DNA of 64,000 bases from Paraburkholderia hayleyella (GTDB lineage: Bacteria > Pseudomonadota > Gammaproteobacteria > Burkholderiales > Burkholderiaceae). Position 1 is the first letter of the stretch. Every line of letters starts with the position of its first letter. Positions 17,792 to 26,314 of this stretch are shown piece after piece. A model generated the notes under the pieces. That model searched no databases and was not told the DNA's origin. It saw nothing but the letters and a program-made list of their open reading frames with translations. A program made the position numbers and the translations under genes. The stretch covers positions 766,562-830,561 of the forward strand of contig NZ_QPES01000002.1 in NCBI RefSeq assembly GCF_009455685.1, written 5' to 3'.

Positions 17792-20474
17792 TTTTTTTTT
17801 GAGCGGAATCGGGCAAACCCGCTGGCAAACCGGCCAGATACGACCGCCCCATGACCCACGCGTCGTCATCCTGCGCCGCCTGGACGAACTCGGGAAGCCG
17901 CTTGTCGAACAGATTGCGGTAACCATCGAAGGTGAAGAGGCCTGGCACACCCCGCGACAGCGGCTGGCCGCTGGCACGCGTAAACACCGTGCCCGCCTGC
18001 GGACCCACCGCGCGCAGCAGCGTGAACTCATCCGGCGCTTCCTTTTGCATCGCGGCCTTTGCGCGCTGGTAAAGGCGCTCCGTTGCATTACTGCCATCAA
18101 GAAACGATCGGGCTTGCTGGATTAAGGCATCGTTCCGGATCCAGGGCGACTGCACAACGCGTTCGCCCGAGAAAAGCTGTTGCACGTGCTCGATCATCGA
18201 CGCCCGGCCCCCAAAAATGGCCGCGCTATCGTTTTTCGCCCAGTCGTCCAGCACCCATGCCTTGACATCGCCGGCACTGAATTTCGCCTTGTCATAGAGC
18301 ATCAGATACACGCGCAGCGCTTCGTAGGTCGTCTTCGCATCCTTGTTCGCCATCGCACCTGAGATCACGGTCTCCATCCGGCGCACGATCTGCGGCAGCA
18401 GCAGATTGTCCTCAAGCGCATCGTAGGTGCGACGGCTTTCCGTCACGATGCCAGGAGGCGTGTAGAGGCCATAACGCCATGTGCTAGCAGGGCTGGACAC
18501 ATCGAGATTCGGGAAGACCGGCAGATCGCGTGCTTCAGTCAGCACATCGGGGACGGCTGCGGGCTTCGGCTCCTTATAGAGTTGCGTCACGCGGCTCGCT
18601 AGGGCCTGCACCTTGCGTTCGACGACATCGAGGTAGCCACTGTTATTGCTGAAACTCACGCGTAGACCCAGCGCGAGCCAGACAAACAGCAACAGCGCGA
18701 GGGCATGCCCCATCAGGCGTAGCAACCGGTAACGGTATTCCCAGCGCAGGTTTGGGCTAACGAGATGGGCTTCGGGGAAAACGACGCGGGTCAGCACATC
18801 GTGCAGGAAGAAGCTCCGGTGACCTTGGGCGTGCACCGGAATCACAGCCTCGCGCGCCAGTTGCGGCGCAAGACGTTGTACGACCGTGCGGGGCGCCGCC
18901 GCAATGTCACTTCCGCCTTGCTGCGCGCTCGTGAAATAGACGCCGCGTAACGCCGCGTGAAGCTGCGTGTCGTCGTAGCGCGAATCGAGAAATATCCGCT
19001 CGATCAGGTCAACCAGCGGCCCGATCAACGCAGCAAACTCCTCGGGCAATGCCGCGAGCCGCCGTCGCCGGCTAATGTCGTACTCGTCCTCGAGATGCGT
19101 ATCGACCGAACTGGCAAGCCGTTCCTCAAGCTGGACGAGTTCATGATGGCAGCGGGCCCGCACGCTCTCGCGCGCTACCGTGCCCGTGTCGGACGGCAGC
19201 GTGAAACCCCACACTTGCGCTCGGCCTTCCGCCGTTAGCTTGCCAAAATATTCGGCAAAGCCCGTCATGCGATCCATCTTCGTCACAATGAGGTAAACGG
19301 GAAACCGGATGCCCAGCTCCCGCCTCATGTCGTCGAGCCGTGCCCGCAGCGCTGCGGCTTCCGCGATACGGGCTGGCTCGTCGGTACTCACTAGCGTGGC
19401 CAGATCGACGCTCAGCAACGCCCCGTTGACAGGAACACGGGGACGATGCCGGCGCAGGATGCCAAGAAAACCGAACCATTCGGCGCGGTCGACCTTCTGC
19501 CGGTACGTGTCTCGATATGACGGTGACGAAACCGGCGGTGCACTCGCATCCGATGCAGGTGCCACTGCGGCTTCCGGGGCCGTGGCCGTCATTCCAGCGC
19601 CGTTTGCCCGCGCTTCATTTCCTGCTCCGTCCTTTGCTTCGCTCTCTGCAACGTTCTGGCTGATGGCTGTTTTTTCGTCCGGCTGCCCAGCCAGGACTGG
19701 AATATCCTCCACCGTAGAAGAACCGTGGCGGGTGTAGTAACCCGCCGTGTCGAGCAATACCGCGTCATTGGTCAGCCACCCATAGATGGGGGACGCGTCG
19801 GCCACCAACGCTCTAGCCGCGCGCTGCATCTGCTCTGCGACGGGAAACGACAGGCCACTGTTGAGCAAGGCACTCGTCTTGCCCGAGCCGTTCGCTCCAA
19901 GCGTGATGTACCACGGCAACTCGTACAGGTAGCGCTTGCCCTGGAACAACCGGCCGGGACCGCGCACGCCTGTTCGCAACGATTTCAAGCGTAGCAACGT
20001 GTCAGACATCATCGCCGCGACTTCCTGCAAACGGGCTGCGGCCAGTGATTCTTCCTTTTTGCTGCCGAAACTCAGCACTTTTTTCAGGAACTGGTCATCG
20101 TCACGCATCTTTCTCAAAAGCCTGAACGTCCAGTAGAGGACGAATACCGCCATGACCAGTGCGATCGTGATCACTCTGGCCGACACCGGCACGAACGGTT
20201 CAGTACGGCCAAAAGAAAGCTGCGGCGCGGCATACCAGATCAACAGGCACAGCAGCACGACGAACACGATGCCCGTCGATTTCTCCGCTAGCCACAACAA
20301 CACCCCGGCCAGCAGCAGCGCAATCAGGAGTATGCGCATGCCCGCCCCAGCCAGCGGTTTAAGCCCGCCGAACGCGACGAACGGTCCAGCGAACCAGATC
20401 ACCAGCGCGACCACAATCAGCGCGAGAAAAGCGAAAAACTGGCGCGAAACCAAAAACGATAGCAACTTCTTCAT
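17784..20474 (-). CDS. tssM: TssM (IcmF-like) N-terminal part, truncated by frameshift in A10
   Basis: The 896-residue reading frame has the TssM N-terminus: hydrophobic segments at about residues 10-35, 47-62, 66-85 and 101-120, a cytoplasmic NTPase domain with Walker A GANGSGKTS (193-201), and a further membrane helix near 605-620 before the periplasmic region. It ends in KKNG and a stop just after an A10 run; with nine A residues the frame continues as KKTAELVSDPG into the C-terminal part, giving one protein of about 1,376 residues. TssM is the central pillar of the T6SS membrane complex. A Glu/Asp/Ala-rich insert (about residues 260-310) is not usual in the family. It lies between the two tssL genes. 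Confidence 0.85.
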   Translation of the reverse strand: MKKLLSFLVSRQFFAFLALIVVALVIWFAGPFVAFGGLKPLAGAGMRILLIALLLAGVLLWLAEKSTGIVFVVLLCLLIWYAAPQLSFGRTEPFVPVSARVITIALVMAVFVLYWTFRLLRKMRDDDQFLKKVLSFGSKKEESLAAARLQEVAAMMSDTLLRLKSLRTGVRGPGRLFQGKRYLYELPWYITLGANGSGKTSALLNSGLSFPVAEQMQRAARALVADASPIYGWLTNDAVLLDTAGYYTRHGSSTVEDIPVLAGQPDEKTAISQNVAESEAKDGAGNEARANGAGMTATAPEAAVAPASDASAPPVSSPSYRDTYRQKVDRAEWFGFLGILRRHRPRVPVNGALLSVDLATLVSTDEPARIAEAAALRARLDDMRRELGIRFPVYLIVTKMDRMTGFAEYFGKLTAEGRAQVWGFTLPSDTGTVARESVRARCHHELVQLEERLASSVDTHLEDEYDISRRRRLAALPEEFAALIGPLVDLIERIFLDSRYDDTQLHAALRGVYFTSAQQGGSDIAAAPRTVVQRLAPQLAREAVIPVHAQGHRSFFLHDVLTRVVFPEAHLVSPNLRWEYRYRLLRLMGHALALLLFVWLALGLRVSFSNNSGYLDVVERKVQALASRVTQLYKEPKPAAVPDVLTEARDLPVFPNLDVSSPASTWRYGLYTPPGIVTESRRTYDALEDNLLLPQIVRRMETVISGAMANKDAKTTYEALRVYLMLYDKAKFSAGDVKAWVLDDWAKNDSAAIFGGRASMIEHVQQLFSGERVVQSPWIRNDALIQQARSFLDGSNATERLYQRAKAAMQKEAPDEFTLLRAVGPQAGTVFTRASGQPLSRGVPGLFTFDGYRNLFDKRLPEFVQAAQDDDAWVMGRSYLAGLPAGLPDSAQKKNG

Positions 20475-20499
20475 AAGTTATCCCGGAGACAAATCTGGC

Positions 20500-21816
20500 T
20501 CATTGCGCGACGATGATCTCGACGCGCCGGTTCTGTGCCCGCCCCTGCGCGGTGCGGTTGTCACCCACTGGATCGGCATCGCCCTTGCCAACGGCCTCAA
20601 GACGACTGATCGACACACCTGCGGCCTGAAGCAACTGCATCACCTGGGCCGCCCGCTCTTCCGACAACGCCACATTCGACGGGAACTGCCGGCTGCGGAT
20701 CGGCACGTTGTCGGTATAGCCCAGCACGGTGACTTTGCCTGGCACCCTTGAAATCTCATCCGCGATCTTCGTGATCAACGGGTGCATCAATGGCTGCACC
20801 GAGGCGCCGCCAGGCTGAAACATCGCATCGCCCCGGAACGTGACCACGCTGTGTTGCGCGTCCTCGTTCACGCTCACTGTTCCGGCCGCAATCTCGCTGC
20901 TCAACAATTGCTTCAGATGCAATCGGGGTGCCTCAGGCGCAGGGGGCGTCAGGCGTGCGATATCGGTAATCTGCTTCTGCACGCCAGCACTGCGCTGCGA
21001 CAGGTCGTACCTGAACCAGCCGAACAGACCAAGCAGAATCACCGCCAGAACGGTTGCGGTGATCCATACCGGAAACTCGTAGAACGACCAGTGCCTGCTT
21101 TTAACGTCCGATTGCCAGTGAGGAGACAACGTCATCGGCGCTGTGCCCCGTCGCGCGGTGATCTCGTTGTAGAGCCGCTGGCGAATCGCATCATGCTTGC
21201 GCTTGCCGTTTGTTTCGTGCCGGTAGCGCCCTTCGAAGCCGAGACTGAGAATCCGGTAGATGACTTCCAGCAGATCGCCGTGTTCACGCGGGTCTTCCAG
21301 CAACCGGCCGAGCAACAGATAAACTTTCTCGCCACCGTGACGATCTTCGTGGAAAATCGTCGCCAGCCCCTCGCTATTCCATTCGATTCCTAACGAATCT
21401 CCCTGACCCCACCGGGTCTGCATCGCGGCTTCATCGAGCGCGGTACAAAGACAATATCGCGCACCGATCATGTGATCGCGCCGAATGTTCGCCTGCTCGC
21501 AAAGTTTCTGGAATGTCTCGATTTCTTGCTGCAGCTGGAAACGCAATGTTGCGATGGCCTGCTTCGAAGCAAAACGGGCATCCGGGATATCGGCTTGAGC
21601 ACGCAGCAGCACACGGGCTGCTTCCAGCAACGGATTACTGGAAGCGCGTACCTTGGCGAGACGTTCCTCGAACGGCTCGGGATCGGGCACACACAACGGC
21701 TCGCTATTGTCGGTCTCCGCGTTGCTCACCGCGGCGCTCACGTCCGCCCCCGGCACAGGCGATCGCGGGAAATTTTCTGTCGAGTCCCAAACGCCTGGTT
21801 CATTCAATGCTGCCAT
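20500..21816 (-). CDS. tssL: TssL, DotU plus OmpA domains (first copy)
   Basis: The 438-residue protein has a disordered acidic N-terminus (about 1-60), a DotU domain (LCTALDEAAMQTRWGQGDS near 120-140; PREHGDLLEVIYRILSLGF near 175-195), a single transmembrane helix (about 250-270) and a C-terminal OmpA domain with GYTDNVPI near 370 and GRAQNRRVEIIV at the end. It is the better match to canonical TssL of the two copies because it precedes tssM, the usual order. Its start lies 4 bp after the DUF4123 gene, so the two are probably cotranslated. It should form the inner-membrane T6SS complex with TssM. Confidence 0.9.
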   Translation of the reverse strand: MAALNEPGVWDSTENFPRSPVPGADVSAAVSNAETDNSEPLCVPDPEPFEERLAKVRASSNPLLEAARVLLRAQADIPDARFASKQAIATLRFQLQQEIETFQKLCEQANIRRDHMIGARYCLCTALDEAAMQTRWGQGDSLGIEWNSEGLATIFHEDRHGGEKVYLLLGRLLEDPREHGDLLEVIYRILSLGFEGRYRHETNGKRKHDAIRQRLYNEITARRGTAPMTLSPHWQSDVKSRHWSFYEFPVWITATVLAVILLGLFGWFRYDLSQRSAGVQKQITDIARLTPPAPEAPRLHLKQLLSSEIAAGTVSVNEDAQHSVVTFRGDAMFQPGGASVQPLMHPLITKIADEISRVPGKVTVLGYTDNVPIRSRQFPSNVALSEERAAQVMQLLQAAGVSISRLEAVGKGDADPVGDNRTAQGRAQNRRVEIIVAQ

Positions 21817-21820
21817 CGGC

Positions 21821-22726
21821 TCAATCCCTCACGTCATTCGTCACACGTCCAGCCGGCTCACGGCAACTCACTGCCGCACTGCGTGCGGCAGTGATCTCGC
21901 GCCAAATGGCAGCCGGCACTCGGTAAATAGCGGTACTAAATGGCTCATCCGTCACTTTCCGCTGCGACAGCAGAGCGTGGATGTAGCGGTGGCGATCAAA
22001 CCCAGCGCCATAGAGGTAGGTGTGCTGGCAGAAAATTTTCCGCTCTGCCGGCTCCTCAATGCCCCAATGAAGGGCTTGCCGATATCGGGGAATAAAATCG
22101 GCAAACCGTTCCAGGTAAGGACGTTTGCCGTCAATCTCGCCATCTTCGATCATGGCCGCCAGTATTGCGTCAGGTTCCGCATGATCCGCCAGCGTATTGA
22201 TGTCGGCCTGATCCAGACTGAGCAGAATGGATTGGCAGATCCGTGCACCTGTCAGTGAATCGTTCTGAATACGCTGCCACTGCAAGTGACGGCCGCGATA
22301 CATCCAGCGTTCGATCGGGCCCATGAACATGCGACTAATCGGGGTGCCCCAGACGCGCAACATCACATCGATATTGCGCGGGTCGAAGAACCGGACCAGT
22401 GCGGTCATGCCATCGCCAATGTCCGCGATCAGGAAAGCCCGCAGGTGCATCGCCAGCAAATCAATCTCCACCCGGCTCCAGACCAGCGACAGGCATGGCA
22501 TATGAAGATCCAGCCTGTCGAGTTCGCTCACCCAGCCAGCCTTCGTATCGTCGATCGGAACGAGGAACAGCGATGCCGAGCCCAGATCTTCTTCTGGCAA
22601 GCCAGAATAAACCGAGCGGTAAGTAACGCCCGCCTGTTGCAACAGTGGCTCCACCTGCTGCGGCCATGCCGCGGCATCGACCAGTCCCATCAGGCGAGGT
22701 CTTGAAACCGTTTTTTTCACATTCAT
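21821..22726 (-). CDS. DUF4123 T6SS effector adaptor/chaperone
   Basis: The ~301-residue protein resembles DUF4123 (Tap/TEC) adaptors. A variable N-terminal half with TYRSVYSGLPEEDLGSASLF and a central DMTALVRFFDPRN-like segment (here DGMTALVRFFDPRN, about 125-138) are hallmarks of the domain. Such adaptors load a specific effector onto VgrG or PAAR. I start at MNVKKTVS (22726), 8 bp after the Tle1 stop; an upstream in-frame ATG at 22774 lies inside the tle1 gene. Its place directly after the distal tle1 copy suggests that Tle1 is its cargo. There is only one adaptor for two effector copies. Confidence 0.82.
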   Translation of the reverse strand: MNVKKTVSRPRLMGLVDAAAWPQQVEPLLQQAGVTYRSVYSGLPEEDLGSASLFLVPIDDTKAGWVSELDRLDLHMPCLSLVWSRVEIDLLAMHLRAFLIADIGDGMTALVRFFDPRNIDVMLRVWGTPISRMFMGPIERWMYRGRHLQWQRIQNDSLTGARICQSILLSLDQADINTLADHAEPDAILAAMIEDGEIDGKRPYLERFADFIPRYRQALHWGIEEPAERKIFCQHTYLYGAGFDRHRYIHALLSQRKVTDEPFSTAIYRVPAAIWREITAARSAAVSCREPAGRVTNDVRD

Positions 22727-22734
22727 TTTCACGC

Positions 22735-24942
22735 TCACAGAGTGACCGCTACAGCAGCCTGGTTCAGGCTCCATCCGGGCTGCACCTCGTTGTTGCCCAC
22801 ATACAGTGGCGCGGAGGTCTCCGCCAGGCCAAGGTAGGCTTGGCGCCTGTCCTGCCCAATAAACACCACTCGCGGAAAGCCATACCCACCCGGCGCGTAT
22901 TCGTGGAAATACGGCACACGGAACCAGCAGCGGCTGTCATGAACGTAATCGTCGAACAGCTTCACCGCCGCTGCGGGCAACCGGCTCGCAGCCTCAACCG
23001 ACGTGCACTGCCTCAGAAAACCCTCCACCTCAGGCAGCGGCGCCGCCATCACATCGTCTTCCGCACGGTAAGCCTGCACCAGCGTCGACCACGTCACGTT
23101 GAGCAGCACACCACTAACCTCCAGCCTGACCCACGGGCTATCGCTTCCAGGCTGCGCCCGTCTGACCGACAGAACCACCGGCTGCGGATGCGGAATGCCC
23201 CTTACCATCACCGGCGGCGGCTGCATCCGGTTCACCTGCCACTGTTCGCACTGCCCCGGATACAGATGGCCCAGCAGCAGACGCATATCCTCCGCACCCT
23301 GGCGCAAATCCGTCTGGTCGTTCGTCGTCGCCTCCAGCGCCCCTTCTCCAGGACGCAGGCTCACCGCGCCCGGGGGCATCCCCGGATGCGCCACCTCGCC
23401 ACACAGCACTCGCCTGCGCTCGGCCAGCGCGGTATTCAGTTCATCCAGTTCCTTCTGCCGCGCACCCAGCGCAGACAGGTAACCCCCTATTCCCGATGTC
23501 AGGGCATCCGCGCGAATTCGCTCGAGCCGCATGCGCAGCGCGCTTGTCTGCGGGTCTTTACCCATCGCCTCTTTCAGGTTCTGCTCAACCTTGTGCGGTG
23601 TCTGGCGGTCCTCGTGTGCCTTATCGAAAAACGTCTGTTCGGTGATGTAGTCGCCCGTGTTGATCCGCGCGCGCAGCGTGCGCCACGCCAGCATCTGCTC
23701 CATTCCTGCCTTCAGGGCTTCTTCCACCGAACTCGCCTTCGGCACCGTCTCGCGCCAGGCGTTGAAGGCCATGACCGTTTCCGGGGAGAGCGCAAAGTCG
23801 GCGATAAGATCATCTCGCCTGTCGATCTCATCGCTGCCCAGAAGCGGTACGCCGCAGGAAAGCGCGACCCGGTACATGTCGTGCAGCGGGATCTGGCTAA
23901 GCTTGTGGCTGTCGTCACGGGGCTGCGACGTGCGGCCCTTGCCCTGTTCGTTCGGGGCATAGCCTCCGCCCACATCCGAATGCACGCCCGGGTACGCCAC
24001 CTCTTCACGAATGTGCTTCCCGTAAACGGGACCGTTACGGATCGAATCCAGTGGAAAACTCATCCGCTGCTCGTGAACCGAGAACGCGTGATGGCAGAAT
24101 CGCACTGCGTCCGGAATATCCAGGGCCCCGCCCGACGCCATCGAAAAGTGGCCGTCGAACAGGCCAATATCGACAGCAACGCGTGTCGAATCGGGTGGGC
24201 CAACCGAGGCGACCGTATCGAACAGCCCGACGAAGTTCACCCTGTACGGCAGTGCATATTTGCCGCTCTGGTAACCGATCCGCCCATTGCGCGCCCATTC
24301 GTTCACCAGTTTGTGCACGAACACCCGGGCGCTCGCCGCACCACGGGAAAAACCGATCGCGTTGATCCACACCTGGCTGACCGTGCGCGGCCACGCGCCT
24401 TCGTCTACCGCCTGTTTGTGTGCGATACCAAGCCGGTCTATATAACGGGCAAGGGGGAGCGGGTTGCCATTGGATACCGCCCGGCATATGCGCCGGGCGT
24501 CATCGTCCTGAATCAGTCGTCTGGTTTTATCCGAAGCAATAGCCCGATATATCGCGTTTAGCACACGCGTATAGCCCCATACACAGCGACTGCCAAATCC
24601 CACTGCCAGCGATTTGCCCTGGGTCGAATAGACCTCTTCACCAATCTCAGGAAACGGCGTACCTACGCCCGGAATGTAGAATTTAAAAATCCCCTTGTCT
24701 GGTTCATAGCGGGCGGCATTGTGAAGCCGGGATATATTCGTATGGGTGTTCCTGTGGGAATCCCGAAACGGGTTCGTCTCGACATCGTTGTTGTTCGTGC
24801 CATCGAAGAACAGGGTGATATTGAGCGTCTGTGAACATGATGTGCAAAGACCACTTACCAACGCGTGCCCCTTCCTCCTGTCAATCTCACTGCCGTTCAC
24901 CCGCCCGCCCTCTGGCATCGGGTCAGCCCATCTCAGGTTCAT
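22735..24942 (-). CDS. Tle1-type phospholipase effector (DUF2235), copy 1
   Basis: The ~735-residue protein has a DUF2235 alpha/beta-hydrolase domain in its first half. FFDGTNNN (45-52) opens the domain, the nucleophile elbow is GFSRGA (Ser199), and candidate acid/base residues are in GLFDTVASVG (Asp242) and PGVHSDVGGGY (His321, Asp323). DUF2235 proteins of T6SS loci are Tle1-family phospholipases that attack membranes of rival bacteria from the periplasm. The ATG at 24942 overlaps the stop of the immunity gene (ATGA) and has a GGAGGAG ribosome binding site within it, so toxin translation depends on immunity translation. By eye the protein differs from copy 2 at about 16 positions. No signal peptide is seen, as expected for VgrG-delivered cargo. 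Confidence 0.87.
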   Translation of the reverse strand: MNLRWADPMPEGGRVNGSEIDRRKGHALVSGLCTSCSQTLNITLFFDGTNNNDVETNPFRDSHRNTHTNISRLHNAARYEPDKGIFKFYIPGVGTPFPEIGEEVYSTQGKSLAVGFGSRCVWGYTRVLNAIYRAIASDKTRRLIQDDDARRICRAVSNGNPLPLARYIDRLGIAHKQAVDEGAWPRTVSQVWINAIGFSRGAASARVFVHKLVNEWARNGRIGYQSGKYALPYRVNFVGLFDTVASVGPPDSTRVAVDIGLFDGHFSMASGGALDIPDAVRFCHHAFSVHEQRMSFPLDSIRNGPVYGKHIREEVAYPGVHSDVGGGYAPNEQGKGRTSQPRDDSHKLSQIPLHDMYRVALSCGVPLLGSDEIDRRDDLIADFALSPETVMAFNAWRETVPKASSVEEALKAGMEQMLAWRTLRARINTGDYITEQTFFDKAHEDRQTPHKVEQNLKEAMGKDPQTSALRMRLERIRADALTSGIGGYLSALGARQKELDELNTALAERRRVLCGEVAHPGMPPGAVSLRPGEGALEATTNDQTDLRQGAEDMRLLLGHLYPGQCEQWQVNRMQPPPVMVRGIPHPQPVVLSVRRAQPGSDSPWVRLEVSGVLLNVTWSTLVQAYRAEDDVMAAPLPEVEGFLRQCTSVEAASRLPAAAVKLFDDYVHDSRCWFRVPYFHEYAPGGYGFPRVVFIGQDRRQAYLGLAETSAPLYVGNNEVQPGWSLNQAAVAVTL

Positions 24943-25574
24943 GGCGTATCTCCTCCCCGCCGGTAAAGACGGTTCCATTCGTGATCTATCTCACCCTGTG
25001 CGATGTACGGATCGTTATCCGCAGGGCGTTCATTTACGTTGTTTCCGCCATCGTGCGTTCCATCCGCAACCATGACCCGCACACGGTCACCCGGCAGAAA
25101 AATCGCCCATACACCAGCCGCCACTCTCCCGTATTTCGCAATCTTGACGTTCTCCGCCTTGTACCAATACCCCGGCGTTTTGCCGTCCAGCTTCTTGTCG
25201 ACAAGCCACCTAACCGTCAGCCTCAGTTCCGGCTGCCACACGGCAGGAACACTCGTGCAGCACATCCCCCCCCCTTCCGAGGGACGTCCATCCTCATGAG
25301 CCGGCTCGACATTCGGCCCCCCCCCTCCAATACCCGTCCCCTCTGGTCCCTCAATTCCAAAACTGTGGATGTACCAGGGCGTGTAATTAAGCGATGAGCT
25401 ATCGCCACCTACCAGCTCATACTGCGGCGGCAGCGGGATCTCATCCAGCGGCGACGGCACATCGCCGTTATGCTCCTGGCAAGCGCACAGCCCCAACAGG
25501 ACCACCGACAGAAATACCGCCATGGCACTGCGCCTCTTGCTGCACCTCTTGCCCCGCCTTCGATCAAATTTCAT
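24939..25574 (-). CDS. DUF3304-like immunity lipoprotein 1 (N-type alpha, C-type A)
   Basis: The 211-residue precursor starts MKFDRRRGKR after a GGAGAGAG ribosome binding site. It has a basic n-region, a hydrophobic core and a lipobox LCAC (Cys32), so it should be a periplasm-facing lipoprotein, the right place to neutralise Tle1. The mature part has a Gly-rich loop, the paired cysteines of CCTSVPAVWQPELRLTVRW (a DUF3304-like segment) and a conserved C-terminal stretch ending DHEWNRLYRRGGDTP. C-type A is defined by VKIAKYGRVAAGVW and VADGTHDGGNN. It lies immediately upstream of tle1 copy 1 with a 4-bp overlap. The immunity role is inferred from pairing and localisation. Confidence 0.82.
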   Translation of the reverse strand: MKFDRRRGKRCSKRRSAMAVFLSVVLLGLCACQEHNGDVPSPLDEIPLPPQYELVGGDSSSLNYTPWYIHSFGIEGPEGTGIGGGGPNVEPAHEDGRPSEGGGMCCTSVPAVWQPELRLTVRWLVDKKLDGKTPGYWYKAENVKIAKYGRVAAGVWAIFLPGDRVRVMVADGTHDGGNNVNERPADNDPYIAQGEIDHEWNRLYRRGGDTP

Positions 25575-25636
25575 CGTTCTCTCTCCGCGATGCCTGACAT
25601 CACGGCTCTCAGGTTCCTGCCAGGCCCATCTCAGGT

Positions 25637-26272
25637 TCATGGCGTATCTCCTCCCCGCCGGTAAAGACGGTTCCATTCGTGATCTATCTCGCCCTGTGCG
25701 ATGTACGGATCGTTATCCGCAGGACGATTGTTAGCGTTATTCCCACCCTCAAGATTGCCGTCCGAGACCATGATCCGCACACGGTCACCCGGCAAAAAAA
25801 TCGTCCATATGTTGCCCATCAACTCACCATACTTCGCAAGCCTGACGTTCTCCGCCTTGTACCAGTACCCCGGCGTCTTGCCGTCCAGCTTCTTGTCGAC
25901 AAGCCACCTAACCGTCAGCCTCAGTTCCGGCTGCCACACGGCAGGTACGCTCGTGCAACACATCCACCCCCCTTCCGAGGAACGTCCATCCTCATGAGCC
26001 GGCTCGACATTCGAGCCCCCACCTCCAATACCCGTCCCCTCTGGTCCCTCAATTCCAAAACTGTGGATGTACCAGGGCGTGTAGTTGATCGGCGAGCTAT
26101 CGCCACTTACCAGCTCATACTGCGGCGGCAGCGGGATCTCATCCAGCGGCGACGGCACATCGCCGTTGTGCTCCTGGCAGGCACACAGCACCAACAGAAC
26201 CACCGACAGAAATACCGCCATGGCACTGCGCCTCTTGCTGCACCTCTTGCCCCGCCTTCGATCAAATTTCAT
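25637..26272 (-). CDS. DUF3304-like immunity lipoprotein 2 (N-type alpha, C-type B)
   Basis: The 211-residue paralogue has the same leader and lipobox (LCAC) and the same CCTSVPAVWQPEL segment as copy 1, but an alternative C-terminal block: VRLAKYGELMGNIWTIF and VSDGNLEGGNNANN. It follows tle1 copy 2 by about 40 bp and precedes immunity copy 1. Its stop overlaps an ATG that begins MNLRWA, the first codons of tle1, which then runs in frame through a linker into the next immunity gene; this is a duplication scar, not a separate gene. The different C-terminal block suggests a distinct binding surface. Confidence 0.82.
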   Translation of the reverse strand: MKFDRRRGKRCSKRRSAMAVFLSVVLLVLCACQEHNGDVPSPLDEIPLPPQYELVSGDSSPINYTPWYIHSFGIEGPEGTGIGGGGSNVEPAHEDGRSSEGGWMCCTSVPAVWQPELRLTVRWLVDKKLDGKTPGYWYKAENVRLAKYGELMGNIWTIFLPGDRVRIMVSDGNLEGGNNANNRPADNDPYIAQGEIDHEWNRLYRRGGDTP

Positions 26273-26314
26273 CGCTCTCTCTCCGCGATGCCTGACATCA
26301 CGGCTCCCTCACGC

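Larger units (their letters stand above)
22731..26310 (-). repeat. Tandem duplication unit 1: immunity (type B) - immunity (type A) - tle1
   Basis: This 3580-bp unit is followed directly by a second copy (26311-29890). The left boundary is visible because the match starts near ACGCTCACAG (22731 and 26311) and stops upstream of it. The right boundary falls in the immunity leader around ATCACGGCTC (26296-26305), after which unit 1 joins the tle1 3' end. The period is the same for tle1 and both immunity genes. Confidence 0.9.

Noticed and set aside
22645..24561. A 638-codon open frame on the plus strand opposite tle1 copy 1
   Set aside because: Same reason as above: antisense shadow of a real domain-containing gene.
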